Shown here piece by piece: positions 7,603 through 16,103 of a DNA stretch of 24,481 nucleotides. The stretch covers positions 1 to 24,481 of the forward strand of contig JALNVY010000009.1 of assembly GCA_023231165.1 (NCBI GenBank), read 5' to 3'. The position numbers were made by a program, and so were the translations under genes. Position 1 is the stretch's first letter. The number at the start of each line of letters is the position of its first letter. This DNA comes from Syntrophales bacterium. GTDB taxonomy: Bacteria; Desulfobacterota; Syntrophia; Syntrophales; UBA8958. Under the pieces are notes generated by a model. The model did not search any database, had not been told where the DNA came from, and was given only the letters and a program-made list of their open reading frames with translations.

Positions 7603-7628
7603 GCGCTATGGATGAACCGATGAACTAA

Positions 7629-9464
7629 TTATTGTACACTTAAAGCTTCTTCCGGGCATCTCAGGATGGTATCATGTGCATTTTTAATTATATCCGTGAG
7701 ATAGAAAACACTGGGCAAAATCTGGTTTATATAATACTCGGCGCTCGACACCTTACCCTGATAAAAAATCCTCTCATTTTCGCTATCCAAAGATCCATCC
7801 AGTTTCCCACGGGCAATCAAGGCCTGCTCCAACAGGCACTGGGCAACCTGAACCTGGGCGCAGACAAGGAGCGCGTTGAAGGCATACATCGCGATATGGC
7901 CCTTTTTCTCCTGGAAATCCTTGTACCACGAATCATAAAGTGTCTTTATTTCCTGAACACATTCACAGCTCCTATCCAAAATTTTCATTTCCGTTGCGAA
8001 GCCTAGCGCTTCATGATTTTTCTCAACAAAGTCCCTGATGATGGCCAGCCAGGCTGTGAAGGGAGCCCCGTTTTTCATTTTCATTTTCCTGCTTACGAGG
8101 TCGTTGGCATGCATGAAGGATGTCCCTTCCCAGATAGTGAGGATCTTGGAATCCCGAAGATATTGTTCAATGGGATAATCCTGGGTGTAGCCCACTCCTC
8201 CCAGCACCTGTATGGCCTCGGCGATAAGCCTCAGACTCGTTTCGCTGCCGTAGCACTTGACAAGGGGGGTGAAAATTTCCGCAATCTCTCCGCAGGCCCT
8301 CGCTTTTTCCTTATCGGCCGAATTAGTCTGGATATCGAGATAGTAGAACCCTTTGAAAATCAAGGCCCTTATCCCCTCGACGTGGGCCTTCATATCCAGA
8401 AGCATCCGCCTGATGTCCTCGTGTTTTATGATTGCGACCCGCTCACCGTCGCGCGCGCCGAAGGGTCGGCCCTGGATGCGCTCCGCCGCGTATTGGGCAG
8501 CATAGTAATAGGATGCCGCAGCCTGGCAATTGGCATTGTGGCCCGTCCCGATGCGGGACTCGTTCATCATGTGGAACATCATCGCCAGACCTTTTGAGCA
8601 GCCCTTTTCGTCTGGAGGAGAACCGAGCATTATCCCGAGGCACTCATCCTCATCGCCGAAATTCAGGAGGGCCGTAGCTTGCGCTTTGAGGCCCATTTTG
8701 TGCTCTATTCCCACCGTGGTTACATCATTTTTCCTGCCCAAGCTACCGTCTTCGTTTACCCAGACTCGCGGAACGATATAGAGGCCCAGGCCCGCGGAAC
8801 CGGAGGTGGCGCCCGCGGGCCTGGCAAGCACCATATGTATCGTGTTCTCGGATATCCCGGCATCGCCCGCCGTGATGAACATCTTTGTCCCCTGGATCCT
8901 GTATATCCGCGGGTCATCAGTCGGGAAGGCCCGGGTGGTTGCATCGCCAACATCAGAGCCGGCATTAGGCTCCGTTATGCACATTGTACCCTGCCACTCG
9001 CCGCCCATCATTTTGGGAAGAAACCGCGCCTTGTCCTCTTCGGTCCCGAAACGCAGAATCAGGTTCGCTGCCCCACTCGTCAGCTTTATGTAGGAAGTCA
9101 GGGCGGGACAGGCTGCCGTATTGAGCTCGTGAATAGCCTTATAGACAATGAGCGGCATCCCGCCTTCTATTTCGATGCACTCGCTGCTTGAGCCCCAACC
9201 GTTCTGCTGCAGAAAGCGAAAGGCCTCCGCATAACCAGGAGCGGGTGTCACCGTGCCATTCTCAAAGTGGGCGCCGTTTTTGTCCCCTTCGGCATTGATC
9301 GGGTTGACTACCTCCCGGGCCACCTTGTAGGCCTCGTTGAGCAGTATATCCACGTCCTCCATGGCAAAATAGTTTTTGAATCTCTCGCAAGCCAAGACCG
9401 TCTCGGTCGGCAGCCATTCCTTGATAATGAATTTTAAATCCCGTAGGTCGTATTTGAATTCCAT
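7629..9464 (-). CDS. Long acyl-CoA dehydrogenase (DmdC-like, 611 residues)
   Basis: This flavin enzyme forms the 2,3-double bond of an acyl-CoA and passes electrons to ETF. At 611 residues it belongs to the long class with an extra N-terminal helical region and a C-terminal extension, as in 3-methylmercaptopropionyl-CoA dehydrogenase (DmdC) and related proteins. The FAD-binding segment reads CITEPNAGSDVGD, followed by GTKMFITAGD. The catalytic Glu lies in IWEGTSFMH near residue 445, and the QVLGGVGYTQDYPIEQYLRD stretch is typical. The C-terminal 150 residues form the helical extension. The start ATG has GGAGAAG just upstream. It is a separate class from the three short dehydrogenases in this cluster and may act on a different chain length. 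Confidence 0.9.
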   Translation of the reverse strand: MEFKYDLRDLKFIIKEWLPTETVLACERFKNYFAMEDVDILLNEAYKVAREVVNPINAEGDKNGAHFENGTVTPAPGYAEAFRFLQQNGWGSSSECIEIEGGMPLIVYKAIHELNTAACPALTSYIKLTSGAANLILRFGTEEDKARFLPKMMGGEWQGTMCITEPNAGSDVGDATTRAFPTDDPRIYRIQGTKMFITAGDAGISENTIHMVLARPAGATSGSAGLGLYIVPRVWVNEDGSLGRKNDVTTVGIEHKMGLKAQATALLNFGDEDECLGIMLGSPPDEKGCSKGLAMMFHMMNESRIGTGHNANCQAAASYYYAAQYAAERIQGRPFGARDGERVAIIKHEDIRRMLLDMKAHVEGIRALIFKGFYYLDIQTNSADKEKARACGEIAEIFTPLVKCYGSETSLRLIAEAIQVLGGVGYTQDYPIEQYLRDSKILTIWEGTSFMHANDLVSRKMKMKNGAPFTAWLAIIRDFVEKNHEALGFATEMKILDRSCECVQEIKTLYDSWYKDFQEKKGHIAMYAFNALLVCAQVQVAQCLLEQALIARGKLDGSLDSENERIFYQGKVSSAEYYINQILPSVFYLTDIIKNAHDTILRCPEEALSVQ

Positions 9465-9508
9465 TTCTTCTCCAACTCTTCACATAAAAACGTTTTTTTC
9501 TGTTTTCA

Positions 9509-11050
9509 TTACAGGGGAATATTCCCGTGCTTCCTGTCCGGCCGCTCCTGGGGCTTATTCCAGAGCAATTTAAGGGAACGGTAAAGATGCCCCCTCGTCT
9601 CGCTCGGCTTGATGAGAAAATCCATGATCATCTTTCCTGCGTACAGATAGGGGGAATTGAACTTGTCACGATATTCGTCTCTCTTCTCTTTGCGGATGGC
9701 CGCTTTATCCTCTGCGGCCAATATCTCCTTGCGATAAAGAATCTCGACCGCACCCGGTGCTCCCATAATGGCCATCTCGGCGGTGGGCCAGGCAAAAGCA
9801 AGGTCGGCCCCCATTGATTTCGAGCCCATGGCTGCCCATGAGCCGCCATAAGCCTTGCGGATCACAACGAGAATCTTCGGGACCTCCGCCTCTACATAGC
9901 CGTAAAGCATTTTGGCTCCGTGGCGGATTATCCCCTTGTACTCTTCCTTCACTCCCGGAAGGTATCCGGGTACATCGGCAAGCGTGAGGATGGGGATGTT
10001 GAAGCAGTCGCAAAACCGGTAGAAACGGGCCGCCTTATCGGAAGCATCGGTGTCGATAGCGCCAGCAAGCAGGCGCGACTGGTTGGCCACAACACCGACT
10101 GAATATCCCCCGATCCGGATCAGGCCCGTGATCATATTGCGGGCAAATTTTTCCTTCACTTCCAGGAAATCACCATTGTCCGCGAGAGAGCGGATGATCT
10201 TTTTCATGTCAAAGGACTTTTTCGGCTCATCCGGGACTATGCTGTCGAGCTCCGGGCAAAACCGGTAGGGGTCATCACCGGTGTCGACAATGGGGGGCTT
10301 CTCGTTGCAGTTGTCCGGCAGAAAACTGAGCATCCTCTTGACCTGCTCAATGCAGTCGGGCTCGTCCTTGGTCACGAAATCGGCCACACCCGATATCTGG
10401 CTGTGGACGCTCGGGCCGCCGAGTTCCGGACCGGTGGTATCCTCATTGCAGACTTCCTTGATGACGCGCGGCCCGGTGATGTACATCTCGCTGGAATTGT
10501 CGATCATGTAGATGAAATCCGTCAAGGCCGGCGAATAGCAGCCCCCGCCGGCGCAAGTGCCCATGATGCAGGATAGCTGCGGGATTATCCCGGAACTCTT
10601 GATATGTTCGTAAAAGAGCATGCTGTAAGTGCCACTGCCTTCCTGGATACGGGCTCCCGAAGTATCGACCAGCCCGACCATGGGGACCCGCGCCCGGAGC
10701 GACATCTTCTGGGCATGCGCTATTTTCGAGGCGTTGCTAAGCCCGACACTCCCGCCCATAACCGTGAAATCCATGGCATAAACAAAAACCGTCCTGCCGT
10801 TAACCTCTCCATAGCCCGTGATCACACCGTCGCCGTAGGGCCGCTTCTTTTCCATCCCGAAATCATGGCACTGGTGCTGGGAATACATATCGAGCTCTAC
10901 GAATGTCCCCTTATCAAAGAACAGATCTATCCGTTCCCGGGCCGTTAATCTTCCTTTACTATGCTGCTGCTCTATAGCTTTCGGACCGCCGCCGGCTTTA
11001 ACCTGCTGCTCGGTTTGCTCGAGAGTTTCTATTAATTCTTTGACCCCCAT
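9509..11050 (-). CDS. Acyl-CoA carboxyltransferase subunit (PccB/MmdA-like)
   Basis: This 513-residue protein is the carboxyltransferase component of biotin-dependent acyl-CoA carboxylases or decarboxylases. The N half has GGSVGLSNASKIAHAQK and DTSGARIQEG, then MGTCAGGGCYSPALTDF. The C half has ANQSRLLAGAID, DVPGYLPG and KAYGGSWAAMGSKSMGADL, so both crotonase-like halves are complete. The length matches propionyl-CoA carboxylase beta or methylmalonyl-CoA decarboxylase alpha. No biotin carboxylase, biotin carrier or membrane decarboxylase gene lies in this window, so it must use partners elsewhere. Glutaconyl-CoA, methylmalonyl-CoA or methylcrotonyl-CoA are all possible substrates. The start has a strong AAGGAGG six bases before the ATG. 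Confidence 0.85.
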   Translation of the reverse strand: MGVKELIETLEQTEQQVKAGGGPKAIEQQHSKGRLTARERIDLFFDKGTFVELDMYSQHQCHDFGMEKKRPYGDGVITGYGEVNGRTVFVYAMDFTVMGGSVGLSNASKIAHAQKMSLRARVPMVGLVDTSGARIQEGSGTYSMLFYEHIKSSGIIPQLSCIMGTCAGGGCYSPALTDFIYMIDNSSEMYITGPRVIKEVCNEDTTGPELGGPSVHSQISGVADFVTKDEPDCIEQVKRMLSFLPDNCNEKPPIVDTGDDPYRFCPELDSIVPDEPKKSFDMKKIIRSLADNGDFLEVKEKFARNMITGLIRIGGYSVGVVANQSRLLAGAIDTDASDKAARFYRFCDCFNIPILTLADVPGYLPGVKEEYKGIIRHGAKMLYGYVEAEVPKILVVIRKAYGGSWAAMGSKSMGADLAFAWPTAEMAIMGAPGAVEILYRKEILAAEDKAAIRKEKRDEYRDKFNSPYLYAGKMIMDFLIKPSETRGHLYRSLKLLWNKPQERPDRKHGNIPL

Positions 11051-11083
11051 CGCTGTCCTCCTTCTTCATATATAGGTAAATGT

Positions 11084-12079
11084 TTACCGGGCTGATTCCT
11101 TTATTTTCTCGATCAGCACGGGAACCACTGTCTTGTAATCCGCAACGAGCCCCAAGTCGGAAATCTTGAAAATATTGGCATCAGGGTCTTTGTTGATTGC
11201 GACTATCTTTTTGGAACTCACCATGCCGGTAATGTGCTGGGCGGCCCCTGAAATACCGATTGCAATGTAAAGATCCGGGCTGACTATCTTCCCGGTCTGC
11301 CCGATTTCAATGCTCAGCGGAACCCAGTTTTCGTCGACCGGCACCCGGGTGGCCCCGATTACGCCTCCCAAGGCATCAGCCAGTTCCTTTATTATTGTGA
11401 AGCCCTCCGCAGAGCCCAGACCGCCGCCCCCGGCCACAATGATCTTCGCCTCTTCCAGCTTGATCCCATCCGTTTCGAGCACTTTCACACTGACCAGTTT
11501 CGTTTTGATTGCAGAGGGATCAGGCCCTTCCTTGATCTCCATGAGTTCGGACTTTCTGCCCGCCTGAGTGGCAGCGGGCTCCATGGACTTGGCCCTGATG
11601 GTGTTGACCTGCAACTTTCCGGCCGGAGATGAAAACTCGGCCAGAGCCTTTCCGCCGAAAGCCGGGCGCGTCTGGACAAATATATTCTGCGCCGGGTCAA
11701 ACCGGACCTCCACACAATCCATGCAAAGCCCTGCGCCAAGGCGGGCGGCGATGCGCGGCGCTATATCCCGGCCCAAGTCCGTCTGTCCCATCAGGCAGAG
11801 GACCGGATCGATTTTTTTGCATAGTTCTACCGCCAGAAAAGAATAGGCGTCGCTGCTGAACTCGCCGTAACCGGGATCGGTCGCATGATAAATTATGTCC
11901 GTGCCGAATTCGGCTGCATCCTGAAGAGATTCTCCGGACAGGGCGCCGGCCACAAGCAGGTTCACGCCGGCCCCGACCTGGTCTGAGAGGCGCCGGGCAC
12001 CGCCCAAGAGTTCTTTTGTTATCGGGGCGAGTCTGCCCTTTTCAACTTCACCAAATACGAGTATATTTTTAGTAGTCAT
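11084..12079 (-). CDS. etfA: Electron transfer flavoprotein alpha subunit (EtfA/FixB)
   Basis: This 331-residue protein is the large ETF subunit. The C-terminal FAD domain has VAGGGGLGSAEGF near 217-229, then PLSIEIGQTGK, IGISGAAQHITGM near 274-286, and AINKDPDANIF, all standard for binding FAD. The N-terminal domain (residues 1-190) lacks the ferredoxin insert seen in some bifurcating forms. With EtfB it collects electrons from the acyl-CoA dehydrogenases and hands them to the FixC/FixX pair encoded just upstream. It follows etfB by ten bases and begins at an ATG after a GGGGGAG. Confidence 0.93.
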   Translation of the reverse strand: MTTKNILVFGEVEKGRLAPITKELLGGARRLSDQVGAGVNLLVAGALSGESLQDAAEFGTDIIYHATDPGYGEFSSDAYSFLAVELCKKIDPVLCLMGQTDLGRDIAPRIAARLGAGLCMDCVEVRFDPAQNIFVQTRPAFGGKALAEFSSPAGKLQVNTIRAKSMEPAATQAGRKSELMEIKEGPDPSAIKTKLVSVKVLETDGIKLEEAKIIVAGGGGLGSAEGFTIIKELADALGGVIGATRVPVDENWVPLSIEIGQTGKIVSPDLYIAIGISGAAQHITGMVSSKKIVAINKDPDANIFKISDLGLVADYKTVVPVLIEKIKESAR

Positions 12080-12089
12080 TGTCTCCCCC

Positions 12090-12887
12090 TCATGGTTTGA
12101 TCGCGAGGATTTTTTCGGTCAATCTGGCCGCTGCCTCTGCCGGATCCTTTCCGGTCACCATCTCGCATTTCCTCTCGTAAACAGGGACATACAATTTTAC
12201 GAGGCGATTGACTGCCGCCGCCGCTCCCGTCTGGGAGGGATCCGTCCCGATATCCGTGGCGCCCCATTTGGGAACCTGCTTTTTTGCGGCGGAGATGATT
12301 CCCCAACCAGATGGGATCCGTACCTGTCCCATTTCGCTGCTCAGAGTGACGAGAGCAGGAAGTCCGAGCTCGAATACCTCCGAGCCGTTGGTGCTGATAC
12401 GCTCGATTTTCAGTACACCGTCCAGCACTTCAATGCTCTTGGCCCTGATGACAACCGGGATATTGAGGTACTCCGCTATAAGCGATCCCACCACGCCCGC
12501 ATCCCAATCCGCTGCTTGTCTGCCACACAGAATCAGGTCAAATTTGCCGATTTTTTTCACGGTTTGGGCAAGGACATGGGCGGTCCCGAAACCATCAGAA
12601 TCCTCGAAAGCCGGATCCGAAAGGATGACGCCCTCGTCCGCCCCCATGGCCAAGGCTTTTCGCATGATTTCTTCCGCATACTTTGTTCCTTGGGTGAGCA
12701 CGGTGATTTTACCGCCCTGTGCTTCCTTGATTCTCAGTGCGGCCTCCACCGCCAGTGCGTCATAAGGACTCATCACAAAAGGCACCCCTTCAGGCGGGAT
12801 CACTTCATTTTTTTTGCCGTCCACGGTAAACTTGGCTGGCGGCAAATCCGGATCCAATACCGGTTTAATGCAAACTATAATTTCCAT
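12090..12887 (-). CDS. etfB: Electron transfer flavoprotein beta subunit (EtfB/FixA)
   Basis: This 265-residue small ETF subunit has SPYDALAVEAALRI at 40-53 and the nucleotide-binding KALAMGAD near 77-84. The later GLPALVTLSSEMGQVRIPS block is the ETF-beta signature region. It normally binds AMP, or a second FAD in electron-bifurcating forms. The loop commonly seen in bifurcating proteins (DGDT followed by QVGP) reads DWDAGVVGS from residue 127, so bifurcation is uncertain. It has an excellent AAAGGAG six bases before its ATG, and lies ten bases behind fixX in the same operon. Confidence 0.93.
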   Translation of the reverse strand: MEIIVCIKPVLDPDLPPAKFTVDGKKNEVIPPEGVPFVMSPYDALAVEAALRIKEAQGGKITVLTQGTKYAEEIMRKALAMGADEGVILSDPAFEDSDGFGTAHVLAQTVKKIGKFDLILCGRQAADWDAGVVGSLIAEYLNIPVVIRAKSIEVLDGVLKIERISTNGSEVFELGLPALVTLSSEMGQVRIPSGWGIISAAKKQVPKWGATDIGTDPSQTGAAAAVNRLVKLYVPVYERKCEMVTGKDPAEAAARLTEKILAIKP

Positions 12888-12897
12888 ATCTTCTCCT

Positions 12898-13167
12898 TTA
12901 TCCGAATTGATAGCTGATGCCGAAGCCGCCCCGGGGATTTACCCAGTCTATAGCTCCCTTCTTGCATGAGAAACGGCAGCTTCCGCATTCGAGGCACCCT
13001 TCATAAGAGAACACCACCCTGCCCCCTCTCTCCACGTAGCATTCGGCGGGGCAGGCATACAGGCAGGGCTTGAGGCGGCATTCCTTGCACTTCTCTTCGT
13101 CCACCCGTATATGCACCTCCCGGTCGATGTCGAATTTATTGAGGGACAGCTTATCCTCTATCTTCAT
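12898..13167 (-). CDS. fixX: FixX-like ferredoxin
   Basis: This 89-residue ferredoxin-like protein has the FixX pattern: CKECRLKPCLYACPAECY near residues 27-44, then GCLECGSCRFSC near 58-69, and the typical C-terminal PRGGFGISYQFG tail. It carries an iron-sulfur cluster and works with FixC as the electron-accepting arm of the ETF:quinone oxidoreductase-like complex. Its start overlaps the fixC stop by four bases (ATGA), so translation is coupled. Such small ferredoxins occur with EtfAB in nitrogen fixers and in syntrophic fatty-acid oxidisers. Confidence 0.93.
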   Translation of the reverse strand: MKIEDKLSLNKFDIDREVHIRVDEEKCKECRLKPCLYACPAECYVERGGRVVFSYEGCLECGSCRFSCKKGAIDWVNPRGGFGISYQFG

Positions 13168-14450
13168 ATCGCCTTCCTCGCTTTCAGGGTATCACCCACC
13201 AGTTGCATGAGACCGATTTTGCCCTTCATTGATTCCTTCACAACTTCTAAGATGTTCCTCCTGGCCTTGCCTGTGCTGTTGAAGATGCCGCGCATCATTG
13301 CGCAGGTCCATTCGGGGTAGTCGTTGTAGATCCTGGGATTTTCCAGAAAATGCGGGGCCCGACGAAAGGTCTGCAGGTCCTTCATAACGAAGCTCTCTTT
13401 GAGCAGCGATTCGTATTGGCTCAGTGCCAAAGCGGAAAAGTCATTCAATGCTTTCGCGCCGATAACTGTATTGCCGGCGGCAATACCGGCAGCCATCGCC
13501 AGGTTGGCTCCTTCCAGGATCAGGCCGGTCCCGAGCACCATGGCGGCGGCATCGCCGGCAACCAGGATGCCTCCCGAATAGAGCCTGGGCATCATCGCAA
13601 CCCCTGACACAGGGATCAAATGGGCGGAATACTCGACAGTTTCCCCATTCCTGATCAGAGGACGCACAGAGGGGTGCTCTTTGAAATCTTCAATGAGATC
13701 GGAGGCCTTCACGTTGTTTTCAAGAAGGGCGCTCAGCTGCACTACCACCCCCACGGAAAGGCTCTCCTGGTTCGTGTAAATGAACCCTCCGCCCGGCAGG
13801 CCCTTGGTGCAGGCCCCGACGAACTCCATGACGACGCCTTCACTGCCGCTCACGCCGAAGCGATCTTCGATAACTTCCCGTGGCAGCTTTATGATTTCCT
13901 TAACTCCCTGTTTGAGATCGGGTGCCTTGTAGTCGTCCCGCAGCCCGGCTTTCTTAGCAAGCAGGGAATTGGCCCCATCGGTCAGGATAACCACATTACC
14001 CGGAAACTCCTCAGTACCGACCTTAACGCCCGCCACCCGGCTGCCATCAAAGATGAAATCCGTAACCTCGAGACCCGTCGCCAGGATCGCCCCGGCCTGT
14101 TCCACTTTGGTGGACATCCATCTGTCGAACTTCGCGCGCAGCATGATAAATCCCGGCGATGAACCCTCATCCCCGTGGTACGATTTGAAATCAATCGAAA
14201 GGCAGTCCTCTTTCGTCATGAACGATATGATGTGGCGGTTTATGAACCGCTCGACGGGGGCTTCCTTGCGGAACTCGGGAAATATTTCGCCCATCACGGG
14301 TCCGAAAAACGCGCCACCCCACATGTTCTTGGCCCCTGTATATTTGCCGCGCTCAAGAACGAGTACAGTAAGGCCCGCTTTGGCCATGGTATAAGCGGCC
14401 GCACAGCCGGCAGGCCCTGCCCCGACAACTATGGCATCAAATTTTTCCAT
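13164..14450 (-). CDS. fixC: FixC-like FAD oxidoreductase (ETF:quinone oxidoreductase type)
   Basis: This 428-residue flavoprotein has the GAGPAGCAAA dinucleotide motif at residues 9-18, an Asp-Gly FAD segment (ILTDGANSLLAKKAGL) near 156-171, and a second FAD-binding stretch GGILVAGDAAAMV near 296-308, ending in LEGANLAMAAG. This is the FixC/ETF-QO family, which accepts electrons from EtfAB. With FixX it would feed quinone, or, in bifurcating FixABCX complexes, split electrons between quinone and ferredoxin. It opens the fixC-fixX-etfB-etfA block. The Shine-Dalgarno is weak. A membrane helix is not obvious. Confidence 0.9.
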   Translation of the reverse strand: MEKFDAIVVGAGPAGCAAAYTMAKAGLTVLVLERGKYTGAKNMWGGAFFGPVMGEIFPEFRKEAPVERFINRHIISFMTKEDCLSIDFKSYHGDEGSSPGFIMLRAKFDRWMSTKVEQAGAILATGLEVTDFIFDGSRVAGVKVGTEEFPGNVVILTDGANSLLAKKAGLRDDYKAPDLKQGVKEIIKLPREVIEDRFGVSGSEGVVMEFVGACTKGLPGGGFIYTNQESLSVGVVVQLSALLENNVKASDLIEDFKEHPSVRPLIRNGETVEYSAHLIPVSGVAMMPRLYSGGILVAGDAAAMVLGTGLILEGANLAMAAGIAAGNTVIGAKALNDFSALALSQYESLLKESFVMKDLQTFRRAPHFLENPRIYNDYPEWTCAMMRGIFNSTGKARRNILEVVKESMKGKIGLMQLVGDTLKARKAI

Positions 14451-14470
14451 CTCTCGAATACCTTATCTTT

Positions 14471-15622
14471 CTATCTGGATACTGAATCGATCCCCAACTC
14501 GAGACGCCCAAGGACCAGCTTATGAACGTGGGCCGTCCCGCCGTAAATTATGGGCGCCATGCAGTCGCGATAAATCCGTTCCAACGGATACTCATCACTG
14601 AGCCCGTAAGAGCCGTGCAGTTCAACAGCGGCCTTCGCGCATCTCGATAATGCTTCCATATTGTGGTACTTGCCGATTGACGTCTCCTTGGCTACGTTGA
14701 CGTTCTTGTCCTTGAGGTACCCCAACCGATAAGCAATCCAGCGGGACGCCTCGAGGTCGATCACCATGTCCGCGATCTTCTCCTGGACAAGCTGAAAGCT
14801 CCCGATGGGCTTTTTGAACTGTATCCTTTCCTGGCAATACTTTACACTCAGGTCGAGACACGCCTGAATCGCCCCAACCGCAGCGCAGGCGATTCCGAAA
14901 CGGGTATGTTCCACGTTCGAAAATGCCGCCCTCATACCGAAACCGCCCAGTTGATTCGTCTTGGGAACGCGGCAGTCGCGAAAGAAGAGCTGCCCGTGGT
15001 CGTGATGGCGAAATGCCATCTTATTTTCGATAGGGGCACGGCTAAAGCCGGGCGTCCCCCAGTCTACAATAATGACCGCGAGCCCTTTACTGCCCTTGCT
15101 TTTATCGGTCTGGCAGACCACCATGGCGTAATTGGCCAAGTTGGCGTTTGTTATCCAGGTCTTGTTGCCGTTGATTACATACTCATCTCCGTCCAAAACC
15201 GCCGTAGTCTTTATGGCCATGGCATCCGATCCGGCATCGGGCTCGACAGTCGCAAAGCAATGGGTGAGCACTCCCTGGATCATCCCGGGCAGATATTTTT
15301 TCTTCTGCTCGGCACTCCCATTTTGCGCAATGGGCATGATCCCGAGCGACGTGCGCGAGCATGAACCCATGCCCAGGGAAAAATCATAGTACGCAAGCTG
15401 TTCGGTCACGAGCCCCAAGGTCAGCCAGTCCAAGTCAAGACCGCCGTATTCGACTGGTGCTTTGATCCCGAGAAGGCCCTGCTCCCCCAATTTCTTGAAT
15501 ACTTCGTGAGGCATTTTGCAGTCCCTGTCCCATTGCTTCACATAGGGCTGGACCTCCCTGATCGCGAATTCCTTTGCCATATCCTTGAACATCACCTGTT
15601 CGGTCGTAAATTCTAAATCCAT
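14471..15622 (-). CDS. Acyl-CoA dehydrogenase C, catalytic Glu replaced by Gly
   Basis: This is a 383-residue short-class acyl-CoA dehydrogenase if translation starts at MDLEFTTEQ (15622). AAAGGAG lies 12 bases upstream, and the N-terminus then matches family starts; an ATG at 15664 would add 14 residues with no ribosome site. The FAD block FATVEPDAGSDAMA and NGNKTWITNA are present, as is the YGLSDEYPLERIYRD helix. The catalytic Glu, normally in YEGT, is Gly361 in IIYGGTAHVH, and no obvious Glu at the isovaleryl-CoA alternative position replaces it. Members that lack this base, or carry it elsewhere, act on unusual substrates. The gene sits just before fixC and the ETF genes, on the same strand. 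Confidence 0.88.
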   Translation of the reverse strand: MDLEFTTEQVMFKDMAKEFAIREVQPYVKQWDRDCKMPHEVFKKLGEQGLLGIKAPVEYGGLDLDWLTLGLVTEQLAYYDFSLGMGSCSRTSLGIMPIAQNGSAEQKKKYLPGMIQGVLTHCFATVEPDAGSDAMAIKTTAVLDGDEYVINGNKTWITNANLANYAMVVCQTDKSKGSKGLAVIIVDWGTPGFSRAPIENKMAFRHHDHGQLFFRDCRVPKTNQLGGFGMRAAFSNVEHTRFGIACAAVGAIQACLDLSVKYCQERIQFKKPIGSFQLVQEKIADMVIDLEASRWIAYRLGYLKDKNVNVAKETSIGKYHNMEALSRCAKAAVELHGSYGLSDEYPLERIYRDCMAPIIYGGTAHVHKLVLGRLELGIDSVSR

Positions 15623-15733
15623 CTTATTCTGTTTCTCCTTTACAAGACTTCTGTTGTCGTTCATCCGTAAATAGATGCCTGTCTTAGTCTGCTACGCCGC
15701 CAGCGGATCAGCAGTCATGATGAAAAAACATTT

Positions 15734-15846
15734 TAGCTGAATGCTCGATGAGATTACCGTCTCCGGTCAGTCCTGAACAGCTTCACAGGCGCCTTCGGGA
15801 CTGACCGGCGCTTTAGAAGCCAAACCGCTGGCTTGGTATTCAGCTA
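15734..15846. repeat. Nested inverted-repeat element, 113 bases
   Basis: The outer arms are perfect (TAGCTGAAT at 15734-15742, ATTCAGCTA at 15838-15846). The inner arms are also perfect (CCGGTCAGTCC at 15763-15773, GGACTGACCGG at 15798-15808), with a short GCCA/TGGC stem between them. No U-tract follows on either strand. The outer arm holds the stop codon of the 73-residue ORF. It may be a small MITE-like repeat or an RNA structure. Confidence 0.7.
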
Positions 15847-16065
15847 TTTCATCCGGTATTGACTACCCTTTCTAAACGGGATTTCTTGATCTCTCCCTCT
15901 ACGGGACTCGTCAGCCCTTTCACTATTTGAGAGCGGATCATCCGGGGCAGCAGCATGTGGTGCTGCGGACAGATCGCTCTGGGATTCTGATATACACAAT
16001 CTTTTTATGTTCCTGGGCGAAAGCGGTCTGCCCAGATCATCCATTTCTTTGAAATACTGTCTCAT
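15844..16065 (-). CDS. Possible 73-residue small protein
   Basis: An ATG at 16065 with AAAGGA about 9 bases upstream opens a 73-codon frame, 38 bases behind acyl-CoA dehydrogenase B. It begins MRQYFKEMDDLGRPLSP and is Ser/Arg/Asp-rich without cysteines, a signal peptide or membrane segments. I recognise no family. Its placement in tight register behind a dehydrogenase gene and its good ribosome site favour a real small gene, while the low-complexity tail counts against it. Its TAG stop is in the outer arm of the nested inverted repeat. Confidence 0.4.
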   Translation of the reverse strand: MRQYFKEMDDLGRPLSPRNIKRLCISESQSDLSAAPHAAAPDDPLSNSERADESRRGRDQEIPFRKGSQYRMK

Positions 16066-16103
16066 TATTGAAAATCCTTTAAATCTTTTAAGTGCATTCG
16101 CTT

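Noticed and set aside
8013..8597. 194-residue plus-strand open frame
   Set aside because: It is antisense to the 611-residue dehydrogenase, whose motifs are all in the minus frame.
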